NCBI GenBank assembly: GCA_009192285.1
Contig: WBVU01000004.1
Location: 1 to 64,000 of the forward strand
DNA length: 64,000 nt
Source of the DNA: Morchella semilibera
Lineage: Eukaryota > Ascomycota > Pezizomycetes > Pezizales > Morchellaceae
Reading direction: 5' to 3'
Every line of letters starts with the position of its first letter. Position 1 is the first letter of the stretch. A program made the position numbers and the translations under genes. The notes beneath the pieces are model-generated. The model had not been told where the DNA came from. It saw only the letters and a program-made list of their open reading frames with translations, and did no database searches. Shown here piece by piece: positions 22,998-34,365 of the stretch.

Positions 22998-24195
22998 TGT
23001 CCCGGTGTCTTGGCATCGGTCCCGAGGGTTCCGTAGTCGAAGCGCTGTTATGATTGTTTATCACGGCTCCGCCTCCTGTAGCTCGCCAACCGCCAAGGCG
23101 TCTTCGGAACAGGGTTATTACATAGGATCGGTTAATGTCGAAAGTAGAATAATGGATTAGGAAGGAGCTTGGGTGATAGAATGTAAGCGCTAGGAAGGAT
23201 GGGGTAGTATCGGGTTAGAAGTATGGGTATTGGGAATAGTATGGGTGGTACGGAAGTGGGGGAGATTCTATGGGATTCTATGGTTATGAGTCAGCGGTGC
23301 GACGGGGTATTTGTATATATAGTATTCGTTCTTTCCTATGTTTCTGCCTCTCTAGGCAACGTCTTCTCTCTGTTAGCAATATATTACTTTGGCTTTGGCC
23401 CTCCTGTTTGCACCTCGTCCCTGAGCCCGACCCTGAACCTGAACCTGACCCTGAACCTGAACCTGTTTCGCCTCGGGTGTCTCCTGAGCCAATCCCGTCC
23501 TTGTCCTTGAACTTTATGTCAGTATCGAGAGCTATCTACTGGTATCTTCACCTCCACGTTCTGATCAGAGACTCTTTGTGGACTCTCTGCCCAACCCTGC
23601 TTCTCTTATAATTCTTTACTCGACCTCGCCCCGTTAGATTGTTAAGGTATTGTTAAGCGAGGAAGGGGTGAGTTAAGGAAGGGGGTTTCGTCATTGGATT
23701 CTGGGAGGTTCGATGGCATGATGGATTTGTAATATAAATAGTAGGAGATGGTGGGGAGGAATACGAGGTGTGGTAGCGATGGGTTTCTAAGGGTTTCTAT
23801 GAGGTGATATATGAGTCATAGCAGACTGGTGAAGGAGGGGTGTTAAATACCGGAAATAGATGTTTTTCTTAGTTCTTTCTTCCTTTTCTCCCTGTCTCGT
23901 CTTTCTGTTATCTCGCTACATAGGAATCTACTCCTATTTCTGAACCATAGATTCTCGTACCAAAGACTCTGTCCTCCTGAAAGAGGAAACTCATAGTACC
24001 TCTCATCGTTCCCGTTGAGGTCCATCAGGTCCTCACTCTCCCTGCCCTGTGCCTTTGTGCCTTTGCCCTTGCCTTTGCCTTCGCCGATGCCTGTGCTTGT
24101 GCCTGCCCAGTGTTGCCCTTGTCTTTGTCGGTCTCCTCAGGTTCTTCTGCGTCATCATTGTCATCTTCTTCTTTGCGTCGGGTTACTCCGTCACA
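22998..24195 (+). mobile_element. Solo LTR family 3, inside the gypsy-1 3' LTR
   Basis: It begins TGTCCCGGTG and ends ACTCCGTCACA (TG...CA), flanked by TCAAG at 22993-22997 and 24196-24200. About 620 bp are its own; the rest is a nested solo LTR of family 2 (23059-23638). The 3' half is pyrimidine-rich with tgcctttgcc-type repeats. Related copies lie at 36343-37593 (inverted) and 45568-46142 (partial). Confidence 0.88.
23059..23638 (+). mobile_element. Solo LTR family 2, nested in solo LTR 3
   Basis: It runs from TATCACGG to CCGTTAGA and is flanked by the 5-bp duplication TTGTT (23054-23058 and 23639-23643). It contains a TATA region (gtatatatagt) and a run of cctgaa hexamers. It is the innermost level of the nest. 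Confidence 0.9.
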
Positions 24196-24298
24196 TCAAG
24201 CGAACGGAATCCGGTCTACAATATTACAAGTTTAAAAGCTAAAGAACTATCGCTTAGCATTAGCCATATCTTAGTGACTTCTGAGATATCCCTTTACA

Positions 24299-25339
24299 AC
24301 GTCTTCTGGTTTAAAAAACCGCAAGACGTGGGCGAGCCGATTACCCTTAGCGCGATTGATCAGGATCAGGCACATGTTAAAGCTGTGTGGCATGACGCAG
24401 ATTGGGCATGGCTCTCGTACGTAGAATATTCCTCGGGCCTTACAATTTACTTGAATGAGAAAACCGCCAACGGTATGTATTTTATTATCATGTAATTAAC
24501 ATTTGTAAATTCCAGACTTTGAACCTAGCCCCCCGCCCCTGTGCTCTAGAACCACCTGACCTAGAAGCAAGGCTTCACGGAGAAGATGATCCCCGATCCG
24601 GTTTCTTAGATGCTGTCAAACCCGATCCTTTGAAAGAGCATATACGATTTCTTGGTAGCGAAGAAAAAGAGGGAGATATTTGTGAGGCAGATGAATCAAC
24701 CTTAGTTGTCCCGTTGAGGCACAGGCTAGACCTCGGGGCTATACAGATTGGTTACTATTTTCTGTTTGGGACTGACGGCGGCATCCCCAATTATCCCATA
24801 TCGAGATGCCCCCAAAAGATTTTACATTTTTCAAACAAGCTACCGATGCTACGAACGCTGGCAAACGACGTCTATTGTCCGCCGGAGACTTAGTACCGCG
24901 CATCCACGTATCCGATGCCCGCCACTTCCTCCGTAATATTAATCTTTCAAATTGCTTTCCCAGTATCGTAATTCCGCTTATTTATGGCGCTTGCCATTTT
25001 CCATCGCCTGAGGAGCGCCTAATTTAGAGAGTTTCCTCGGTAGTTATTAGTGCCATGCCCGCGTTTATAATTTTCCCCATAGCGCTAGAGAACAGCCGTC
25101 ACAAGAGATTACTTAGTATTATGTCTCTCTTTATATTTTGGTTGGCCGATCGCTACTGCGGGATAATAAAAGGCTCGGGCTCCGCAAAAGTCCTAGCTGG
25201 AATAATCGTCCTTGTCTCCTTGTTAGCTGTTGTGGCGGGACGGCTCTATCTACTCACAGAGTCATTCGCAAGTCTTAGAAGTCTTCCTCGAGGATCCTTC
25301 GGTACCACACCTTGGGAGGATTACTGGCCCCATTTTTAG
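24299..25339 (+). pseudogene. 3' part of the split signal-peptide/membrane-protein gene
   Basis: Immediately after the duplicated ACGTC the host frame resumes with FWFKKPQDVGEPITLSAIDQ, matching the ..MY.FW.KP.DV.EP core of the family whose upstream half ends at 15048. A GT-AG intron follows (about 24470-24513). Later blocks are IVIPLIYGACHFPSPEERLI, then a TAG at the expected Trp codon of WR (about 25026), then VSSVV, and a final segment ESFASLRSLPRGSFG ending near 25339. The order of blocks matches the family end. Together with the 5' part this shows one host gene cut by the gypsy element. Confidence 0.75.
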
Positions 25340-27058
25340 GAACCTCAAGAGCGCACTTTCGATGCAGGTAAGAAAGTCCAGATTTTGGTGGATTTTGCAT
25401 CTCTATATTGACGGGTGGCTTACGAGGCCTCACTCTTTCTCGCATTCCATCTTCCTTATCTGCCTACATCGAATGAGTTATTATTCCTGTTTTGTCTCGG
25501 TCTTTGCCTTTCTCACCTCTCTCTCTTTCATTTTTATTGTCTTTTTCCGGTGGACTCATAATCTAGTTGTAGTCACAATACACCGAGAAATATATCTCAT
25601 AGTCTTAATCCTGCTCCTATATAATCTTTTGTGACGGTGTGGATCTTGGGCACACGTATAAATGTTTGTTCCGCATCTCCCACTTAACACCCGTGGTCCT
25701 TTGTGGTGTATAGGATAATATGAATATTCTTTACGCTTGTCCATGCCCACCACCTGTCAGTCTAGTCCCTTGAAACTGAACCAACGTTAATGTCATCTAG
25801 ATTCTTACTAGCTAATGAGTATAGCCAGCTATCTGATATGGTACGGCTATTAGTCTTACGACGATGGTTCACACCACCGTGACCAAATCGTAGTACACAT
25901 AGCTAGGGCATGCCCTCTAGCTAATCCGGAAAAACTCTTCGGTCTATAAATCACCGTGATATCAGCTGCCAAAAGCCTCTCATAGGGATATGAAACGTCT
26001 GCTTAAAGGATCTTAGGATCGCGAGCAAGTGATTGTACATCAATCACTGGCTGTACCAGAGGAGGGAAGATTCTCGGAGGAGCCCAATGTTAGGCCGAGG
26101 AGTAAACTCCTGTGGATTGCAGTTCCAGTTATTTATCCCATTAATATACATTAAGTCTCGATTATCTCAGAGAAAGGTTATGCTACCAAAGCCCTCATCT
26201 ATTAGCAATTGCCCGTACACATTCTCTGCAACTGAGCCTTTGAATTGGGTATTATATGGGCTATTATAGCTAGAAAGAGTCTTCAGCTGCCCCTGCTAAG
26301 TGGAATATCCTAATTTAGTTTGGCCCCACCTGCCATAACCCCACCATACCCACCTTAAACCACACCCGCCAAAATGTCACACCGAGTGAAAGGCGGCTTC
26401 AGTTATGTCAAGAACTAGAGTTCTGATACGGTGTTAAGGTTTACAATTAGTCCGTCGTTATTTCCATCGGCTCGCATCATCCCCGACGTAATTTATGGTC
26501 CGGGTTCAGCAAAGTTCCTAGTCGGGAGATACAAACGAAAGGAAATCGGAATGCGGAGCACGCCATTCTTCCGTTACCCACTCCATTTTCTTACAATACA
26601 TCTAGCAAGCCCTAGTAGAATAGATACCGAAAGTGTGTAAAGCCAGGGGCACCTAAACCCCTCCAGATTACAGCTATACATTTCAAGTAAATGCAAGCTA
26701 GTAAAGCCAGCTGTAGTACCAATCAACTAATCAATTAATCGGTAAGCATACTATCCGAGTGATAAAATATGACCCAGTAGTATCGAAAACACATACATGT
26801 TATATGCAATTAATGACCCGGTGGCCATGTACAAATCAAGACATAGCCAAAGAACCCATCCTTCCCCATACCCCGCCAACACCACTAAATTCGAGCTAAC
26901 AAATTACAAGAGTCCTAACTTCAACAACCCTTTACGCTTCTTCAATTATAATGTCCTAGTCAATAAGGATCATCTAGTTGAGATCGTAAGCCACTACCCC
27001 CAGATCACTAAATTACATATAATATAGATCAAAATATTCGTAGCGCACCGTAAACTCC
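25340..27058. other. No gene recognised
   Basis: About 1.7 kb without a supportable gene. Small open frames (for example 26431-26640) lack motifs. AT content is high. No LTR, MITE or RNA gene recognised. Confidence 0.4.
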
Positions 27059-27652
27059 TCAAAGTGGTTCGTAAAAACGCCATGTACCCCGACCCATACG
27101 CGTAGGTGGACCATTATCGAATTCCTCTCGGAATGCCTGGACGCCCCTCTCGAATATCTCCTCCCTAAGCTGAAATGTGCCCACCATGTCGTACCAAACT
27201 TCACTCCACGCGAGAAAATCTGGTCTGAAGCTCCTCCTATCTCCGTTGACTTGACCATCGAGGTCCCTACCCATATAACGGCAACACCTGTGAAACAGCA
27301 TTACATTACCCGCCACAATTGAACTAAGGTGTCTTTTCACCCGTAACTTCTCAGCTTTCCACATGGCTACCTCCGCCGCGGTGGCCATACCTTGCGTAAC
27401 CAAGAAGTTATGCATCGTTATCATAGTGCCTAAATGATACAGAACTTTCATGAAATTTGCCCATCGATGTGATTGGCGCTCCATCTCGATGCGTAACGTG
27501 GTTGGTCCTTCCAAGGTATCAGCTGTCTCCCGTACGAATTGCCAACGCAAATCAGCGACTAAGTTGTGGTCCTGATTAATTCTACCACCATTCTCGGGCG
27601 CACTCCAAGATTCTCCAACAAAATGGGCGACCGGGGCCGGGGCCTTTGCCAT
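27059..27652 (-). CDS. Unknown protein, 197 aa
   Basis: The single open frame starts at the ATG at 27652; the frame remains open upstream to 27703 but only with a GTG. The protein starts MAKAPAPVAHFVGESW and is moderately basic, with an amphipathic centre (MKVLYHLGTMITMHNFLV) and a C-terminus GRGTWRFYEPL. No signal peptide, Cys motif or domain is recognised. It sits alone in AT-rich sequence with no intron evidence, so it could be a small host gene or a chance frame. Its length and the contrast with its short neighbours favour a real or recently real gene. Confidence 0.45.
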   Translation of the reverse strand: MAKAPAPVAHFVGESWSAPENGGRINQDHNLVADLRWQFVRETADTLEGPTTLRIEMERQSHRWANFMKVLYHLGTMITMHNFLVTQGMATAAEVAMWKAEKLRVKRHLSSIVAGNVMLFHRCCRYMGRDLDGQVNGDRRSFRPDFLAWSEVWYDMVGTFQLREEIFERGVQAFREEFDNGPPTRMGRGTWRFYEPL

Positions 27653-28834
27653 TGACACTGAGAGTAAACGGTGATATTTGTTATGAGTCTGTACTGATTT
27701 CACCTTGCTGGTTTATCTATTTATATTATGTCGTTGAGAATGTCCTGATGTGTTGTTTGTTGTCGCGGGGGAGACAGCGTGCTCCAAAAGAAAAGGAGGA
27801 GCAAGAGTAGGATAATATATATGTATGATATTATCCTTTAAGACTCAGAATCTTACTTACTCGCGGGTGGTCTTGAAAGAAGTTGTAAAATTTTCTTTGT
27901 TCTCCACCCACCCCGGCGGAGTGTTATTAATTAACAACATATGACCTTGTGTGTTTTCCATTCAGGTATGCATGAAACAAAGACGCATACGCTATTACAA
28001 TGTGGTTGACAAAAACGGCATCAGTATTTAGATATTATCAACCCTAACCCACACGAAACCCTGGCCAATTAACCGACATGACCCAGAGTGGTATCCCCAA
28101 ACGCCGAGGTTAGCGAGCAAAATTAACTCACTCTCCTTGATAGCTCGTCGAAGCTTGCTCACATCTGGGTTATAATTAGCAGACTGATTATACACAACTA
28201 CTTCTCTATACAGATCCTCTAATAGCGCAGGGGAACGAACCGGTAAGCGATTTGGTGGGTAATGTGTACGAGAATGTGTCATCAGAATTACTATGGAGAA
28301 AGGCATCCATATATGACTTATAAGAATCTTTGGGAAACCTTTTTTGATAAAAAATCTGCGGAGTTGAACCGAAACATTGCGATTATTATTAAACCAAGGA
28401 CTTACACCATCGGTTATAGTTTCGGGTGTCTTATTGATATATAGATACTACATCATTCACTTATTATTCTTACCATCAATCAAAGTGTCAGGAAATCTGT
28501 CGAAGATTCAGGGTGGATGAATCATGTGGAATGGTAAATGTGTCAAAAGTAATTTTACCAACAGTGGTAAACACCACCATTAACCGTCCAGTCTTGCACT
28601 GCATAGAGATGGACTGAACGGACTGAGCCAAACCAGTCCATCCTGCAGTCTGACATGTAGTCCAGAAAATGTGTTTTGCTTTTTTAGGGTTCCTGCCCTC
28701 AAACTTCATTTGCCAGCACCCCCTTTTTGCTAACCCGCTACCCCTCCTTTACTCATACACTATTCTCTCTTTACTAACATATCATCTTCTACTTTATCCT
28801 GCTTCAATAGTCTAAGTTCTAGGCTAGTAGGCCT
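27653..28834. other. Mostly empty; one weak 92-codon frame
   Basis: A minus-strand frame at 28028-28306 (MPFSIVILMTHSRTHYPP..., ending FVWVRVDNI) has an ATG but no motif; I treat it as unproven. A short stretch near 28575-28650 repeats ggactgaacggactgag and ccagtccatcctgcagtc, phrases often seen at the edges of old transposons. Nothing else is supportable. Confidence 0.3.
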
Positions 28835-29275
28835 TTAGCTTCAGCTTATGGTTTTAATCCGGCAGGAATTCAATCATGTCGCTTCCGCAATCATGACCCT
28901 TCCACATCGGACCTTTGTTATGCTATTGGTTGGCAGATCATTGGCTTCAGCTCATGATTTTAATCTGGCAAGAATTCAATCATGTCGCTTCCGCAATCAT
29001 GACACATCAGCAAGACTTCATTTGTCTCCTGATGTCTCCTGAGCCTCAGGAGACTCAGAAAATATCCAGGGGTCTCAGGAGACTCTCAGGAGACCTGGGA
29101 GACTGTTGGGAGACTCCAGTCACAAGTTGAGTTTGCTGATGCACTTCCACATTCATTGGACCTTTTTTACGCTATTAGTCGGCAGACTCTTAGCTTCAGC
29201 TCATGATTTTAATCCGGCAGGAATGCAATCATGTCGCTTCCGCAATCATGTCGCTTCCACATTGAAATTTTGTTA
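28835..29275. repeat. Tandem repeat, about 107-bp unit, three copies, with a MITE inside
   Basis: Three units share cagctcatgattttaatc, tggcaagaattcaatcatgt, cgcttccgcaatcatg and cttccacat. The second unit is interrupted by MITE copy 4 (29005-29141), flanked by CA. Removing the MITE restores the unit length. No coding content is seen. Confidence 0.8.
29005..29141 (+). mobile_element. CATCAGCAA MITE, copy 4 (137 bp)
   Basis: It has CATCAGCAAG and TTTGCTGATG ends with duplication CA (29003-29004 and 29142-29143). The insertion site can be checked internally because sister units of the tandem repeat show the empty sequence. Confidence 0.9.
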
Positions 29276-29480
29276 AATTGATGGCCCATAGGCCTTTAGA
29301 CTTTCGACTTGCGCATTTGCCCTATATCTATCATTTTGATGCGATAAACACATAATTATTAGGTTTGCTAATCAAAAATGATAAGAACAACTAGGTATAA
29401 ACAATTGCAGATAAAATGTAAATGCATAAGAAGAAAAATTAATAGTTTTGACAATAAGAAATACAAACAATTATAATTGT

Positions 29481-30560
29481 ATACTAAGAGTTTCTCTAGT
29501 CATCGCTATTTTCTCTTGTTCGTGCAAAAAGTCTGAAACCTCTCCAGCAGAATCGAAAGTAATAAGACCGGCTTTAGCCCATGATTTCTGACATTCTCCC
29601 GCTTCAATTGTATCTTCATCCAATCTATTTCTTTTATCTGTAATGAGTTGTTTTGCGCTTCAAATAAATTAATTAGTTACTCATTAAAAAATTTAGACTT
29701 CTTTTGCCTCAATAAAGAATTAGACATTCCCTGCTAAATACACGTTCACATTCGGCCGACATTGCCAGTACAGAGAATGCATCTAAAGCCATAATTGATA
29801 AACGCGGATACATTTGTCTCGATAATATCTACAATAATATAGGGTTCTCAATATTATTGTCATTGTTTGATAGCCATGAAAGATATCGGCTAAGTTCATC
29901 TGTTAGAATTACTGGATTTAGACGCTGTTTTTTGAACCGTCGATTAAAGGGCTGTATTTCTGGATTGATGGTTCTTTTAGGTGACATATAAGTTACTATA
30001 GATGCATGGTGTAAGGTAATTGATTTATACGAGGTTTCCCAAAGCTCTTTTACCAAGTGTTTTGCTTTATCGATCCAATTTCTTCGTAACCCCCAACCAA
30101 ATTCCTCGTTATCGAAAAAATCATCCATATCCGGATATAGAACAATAAAAGCATATACAATTGGAGATAGTATTTCTAAACTGTAATATTTCTCCAGCTT
30201 TTTCTGCGCCAACTCCAAAGCTCGTTCCAATTGAGGTGAGGATCCGAATAATGCTGATCTGGTATGTTGAATATGTCGGTAGAGCGATTCGAATGATGGA
30301 TAAATATCGCAGAGTGAACCTTGAGTACGATTTGCTTCGACTGACAATGTTTCAACCTTAAATGGTTTTAAAAAATCAAAAGCCTGTTCCAGTACAATCC
30401 AGTCGTCTGGTTCCAAAACGTCCTTTTCAATTGCTGTTTTGGTGTTGTTTTGAAGGATTTTGTGTATGTGATGATTAAGAGCAAATCTGAGTTTTAATGC
30501 TCTTTCTCACCCATCATAATCACCTGTCCATCTTGTTACGTTATCCAATATAAGTGAATG
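29481..30560 (-). mobile_element. hAT DNA transposon remnant (C-terminal transposase half)
   Basis: Reading minus from 30560: LILDNVTRWTGDYDG, a TGA, then ALKLRFALNHHIHKILQ and EPDDWIVLEQAFDFLKPFKV. The 195-codon open part (29829-30416) continues with ELAQKKLEKYYSLE. After a TAG come YPRLSIMALDAFSVLAMSAE and CERVFS, the hallmark of the hAT C-terminal dimerisation domain. After further stops it finishes RLDEDTIEAGECQKSWAKAG and ends near 29481. At least four stops interrupt it; several stand where Trp is usual. The N-terminal BED finger is absent. It is a dead class II element. Confidence 0.82.
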
Positions 30561-31009
30561 TGCTTGAGTCTCCTGAGAACCTCGCCAAACCTCCGGGCGC
30601 TCTAGGCGGGGCTTTCAGCGCCCTGAGCGCCTTGAACCAAATCACAACCTCGATTAGCGCCAGGAGTTACGTTTTCTCTCAGGAACGCCCCTGGCGGAAA
30701 CGTTTTGCGCCTGGCTCCGCCCGGGCTTTACCTTTCCGCCCCTATCTCCTCTGGTAACATACTTTTTATCATTCATCGCACCTGGGTGTCCCTGGCGCGC
30801 ACATCTAGCTCCTGGTGCTACCTGGTGCTTTTCATGTATTTATTCACTTCACGATAGCATTCAGAGATCTCTTCTATTCCTCGAATGGTACGGATATATT
30901 CACTTATAGTCTCGCTACTATATAACAATTATAATAATACATATTACTATCTCTACAGACTTCCCCATACCTCTTAGAGATCTTGTTATTCCCTTAGTTA
31001 CTATAACTC
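30561..31009. other. No gene recognised; GC-rich patch
   Basis: Bases 30585-30720 are GC-rich with repeated gcgcc and gcgccctgagcgcc phrases, unlike the AT-rich flanks. The rest is AT-rich. No family recognised. Confidence 0.35.
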
Positions 31010-33392
31010 TCGTCTTCTGTTATTTCTCCACCCTCCTCCTTTACTATTTCCACTATCTCCTCCTCTTCTTCCATTAGGTCCGGCTCTCCATCCGTACCAT
31101 ATTCAAGCCCCTGTGGTGGAAGGTTAGTTTGGCCGGGTTTAGATCTCTAGCCTTGATCTCCCCGAGTACTCCTAAGAGCTTCCAGAGCTTCCGCCAGAGC
31201 ATCATCGTCCTCGCTAAGACCCTCAACCGGAATATCCTCGACTGTAACCCTATTTTTCTATTGTATCTACAAATTATGAGTTTGGGTTATAGTCGGTAAT
31301 TAAGATTGGGCTCTTACCTTGTTTCGAAGATTGTCCTTTATCAATTTCAAGATTCCTTGCTGGTTGGAACCACTACGTGACCTCTAAGTGTTTACCATCC
31401 TCGTGAAGGTTTCTAGAGCATTCGTAACACCTTGGTTAGAACCCGCCAAACCTTCAGGAGCTATGAGAAATACTTACTCACTACACTATCATTTTAAGTC
31501 TGGAAATTTTGCGGTATCACATAATTCCCCGTGGACCATGCGCGAATCCCATGCCAAATGGCGGTTGCTATCAGGCATATCAATGTATGGTTTATTCGGT
31601 CGAGGAAATCTGGTTCACGGGATCCTCGCCTCTTAGCCCCATCAAAAAACCTATAATATAAAACCTCGATGATCTCCGGAGCTAAGAATTTGCAGCTGCA
31701 TGCCTAAGGCTTGTTAGAGCTATCGTCGTGGTTCCCAGGAATTTGGATATACCTCATAATGTGCTGGATGGCTGATGAACTGATAATTCCTCAAAAGATA
31801 GTCGACTCTTTCAGTGCTCTCCACTTGTGTGCGAATTTTTGCAATTCCGTAAATCCTGGAGTCTGCTAGCCGTTCCTTCACTGCGCTCATCAAATGTGAC
31901 CGCACTCGGGAGTGCAAGCTTACAACCTGTGGGGCCTCCTCAGTTCCCTAGGAGCTATCATGAGATCTTTGGGGACACTCACCTGTTTTATAATAACCTC
32001 GTCGATTTCTGCGCTGATTCCCAAACTACGACTTGCTTGTACCCACATATTCACCACCAATACCGAGAGTCTCGCAGGGCTTAGAAAAGGCTCTTCAAAC
32101 AGTGTGTGATCACCTATCAATATACTATACTTTTTCTCAATCCTTTGAGCTTCCAAAGGAAGCACACTCGCACTTCTAGAGTTTGGAGCAGGTGCACGAG
32201 GTATCTGGCCAGCAGAGGCTTGATGAGAGCTTTCAGGAGTTTGGTAAGAATACCTGTCGTCATCATGAGGCGGAGGTAAAGAAGGTGAAGGCGACAGATA
32301 GTTAGGGTTCGCTGTATCGTTATTCCGAGGTGGTCTCCCTAGTGGGGATGGCTCCATTGTTCGAGGCATTCGAGAACTAATCCCAAAGTTCGGAGAACCG
32401 CTCCAGGAGCTATCATCGCTTGCTGGCATGAATCCAGGATTCAATGCCATTGGTGTTGGTGACGATTCTCCTAACCTAGAAGTGGAAAGGGGGGGGATAC
32501 GAAAAGATGAAGAGTAATTAAAAGCACTCAGTCTCCTGGGGGTAGAAGTAGGAGCCATCACTGGGTCCACAGGAGTCATCGGCGGTCTTTATGGAGCGCT
32601 TGATGGATTTTTCGTTGGCTTCGACAATGTACGATTTCCCTTCTAAAATTTCTTTCATCTCAGTCACTTATCAAAAAAAAGACTGGGGTTAATTACTTGA
32701 ATAACGTTAATCTCCACTTCTGACGACGCAATTGTCTCAGCAACCGCACCGGTGGTTTTTCTCCGAGCACTCGCCACACCTCTGGCAGTTGTTACCTGAC
32801 TACTCAGAGGTCTCTTTCCGGCGACTTGCGTACCCGGGGGTCTTTCATCTCCGACCTGCGTACCCGAGGGTCTTTTGTCTGCTAACTGATGCCTCACGCT
32901 TTGTTCGCGTAGTACTGGAGTGTCTAGGTCATCATCATATTCTGAAGAACTGGTTGTAAGGCGCTCTTGAACCTCTTGCTCTCCCTCGGACGGGTGTCTT
33001 TCGAGGTTAAACTCTACTTTAGCACCGGATTTTCTAGATTTTTTGTTCTGTCGAGAATGGCTTTCAAGAAATGATTTGGGGACACCCTGGGCTTTGGTCG
33101 AGGCTTTGGTCGAGCGGTGCTTTGGGGGGTCATGTAGGTCCTCATCCGATGAGATTTCATTTGGGAGCCCAAAGCGTTTACGAGAAGAAATACTCCTTTG
33201 GGGCAGCCGCTTTTCTTGAACTTTCTTTGTGGTTGTGCTGACTCTCGTGAGGGTGTTGGGAGCTTTCTCGGGTACAGCCTCACCCTCGTTCAAATCTTGC
33301 TCTGTAGTTTCCCGATTGTGGTCTTCAGGGTCAGGGAGGCTTGGAGTGGATTTGGTCGTTTCCGACGTTGAGGGACGCTTTGCTTGAGGCAT
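31010..33392 (-). pseudogene. Decayed DUF6532-like gene
   Basis: The ATG at 33392 starts a 242-codon basic, Ser/Thr-rich low-complexity region (ISSRKRFGLPNEISSDEDLH; three GTQV/SSQV repeats). Frames then change near 32660, and 31920-32579 is Ser/Pro-rich before EKKYSILIGDHTLFEEPFLS and LSVLVVNMWVQASRSLG. Across a one-base frame change near 31917 comes SRVRSHLMSAVKERLADSRI, YGIAKIRTQVESTERVDYLL, then FLAPEIIEVLYYRFFDGAKR and LICLIATAIWHGIRAWSTGN. This order (SxxR...YG...RVxxLL...TAIxxxIxxW..G) is what I recall of the fungal domain DUF6532. A probable intron (about 31272-31320) and an acidic tail (VEDIPVEGLSEDDDALAEAL) follow. Several stops and frame changes show it is non-functional. The family call is tentative. 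Confidence 0.45.
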
Positions 33393-33999
33393 CTTGATGC
33401 CTGTGAGGGCTCTCCTGAGGGTTTTGAAGGCTGTCCTGATTTGTAATCAAAAGAAGTGCTTGGCGTGAAAATTTTCATGTAATCTAAAGCTAACCACATA
33501 CAGACAAAATTGGCTAATTAGATGGGCTGGACACACCAATTTGGGTTAAAACAGCCTCATCGGTAATCACTCGCAATAATGATGTTTTCAGGAGCCTTCG
33601 CAATAGCTTTCAAGATCACTAGTAGCATTCAGGCTTCAAATCACTTCGATATTCGCTACCTATCAGTATCAAATAAATACTCTCAACCTAAGAATAAATC
33701 AACGCTCTCTAATAATACCAAGCCTCAAATCAACACTCTCTAATAATAGTAATCACCCAAAATGCTACGTGGTTAACATGCGCGGACCAAGGAAACAACA
33801 AATAATACCGAACACAAAGCTGTTACCGACCGTGTTGAGAGCTCTTAAAGCTATCGCCAAACCTTTCAAAACCTCTGTATACCCTAACAAAAATAGTGGG
33901 AGAAAAAAATCTGTGGGTCAGTTAATAGATCAATTATGCTAAAATGCGAATAACTCACTAGAATCTCGCAAAACCTGTCCAAACTCTCGCGAAATAGGT
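33393..33999. other. No gene recognised
   Basis: AT-rich spacer with two near-copies of the phrase aatcaacgctctctaataat (about 33690-33750). No coding or RNA gene is supportable. Confidence 0.4.
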
Positions 34000-34365
34000 C
34001 TAAACACTATCACCATCACCATCACCACTACCTCCGGGGAGGGGAACCAAGAGAGTCTTCAGCTTTCCCGTTGCACGCCACCGCGGGTTTTTGGCTCTGT
34101 CCTCCTCACGCTTCTGAGCGATCTCCGCAGCCCCCCAGACACGCCCGATTCTGAAGTTAGGGTCCGCAATACCAACACCCACAGGGTACTTATTAAGGTA
34201 CTTCTGATTGAGGAGCTCAAGGGCTGATTGTTGCCTATTCCGGCGTGACGAGATCTTGAGGAGGTTTACCTGTAACGACGCATCACTCTTCGGCATGATA
34301 AGCCTGGTTCCAATGGAGGTCAATCTAACTCCGCCCTCAAACTCAGAGTCTTCAGCCGGATAATT

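Larger units (their letters stand above)
15049..24298 (+). mobile_element. Gypsy-1: Ty3/gypsy LTR retrotransposon with nested insertions (broken)
   Basis: A 9.25-kb element bounded by a 5-bp target duplication, ACGTC (15044-15048 and 24299-24303). The LTRs are about 392 bp with canonical TG...CA ends (15049-15440 and 22703-24298; the second is split by a solo LTR). Internal parts in order are: a gag-like region with a basic Arg/Ser-rich stretch and a CCHC knuckle (about 15849-17810), reverse transcriptase (about 19400-20400), RNase H (about 20580-21150), and integrase with the zinc-binding and catalytic core regions (about 21300-22610). A purine-rich tract precedes the 3' LTR. No chromodomain is seen. 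It carries five insertions: solo LTRs at 17816-18217 and 22998-24195, and MITEs at 19964, 20153 and 20911, plus several reading-frame breaks. The two LTRs differ at about twenty positions, so it is a fairly young fossil. Confidence 0.9.
22703..24298 (+). repeat. 3' LTR of gypsy-1, split by a solo LTR
   Basis: The LTR starts TGTTACAGGG after a purine-rich tract and runs to 22997, then resumes at 24196 and ends at 24298. Between the two parts lies a solo LTR of family 3, flanked by the duplicated pentamer TCAAG. Compared with the 5' LTR it has about twenty differences over about 390 bp. Confidence 0.88.
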
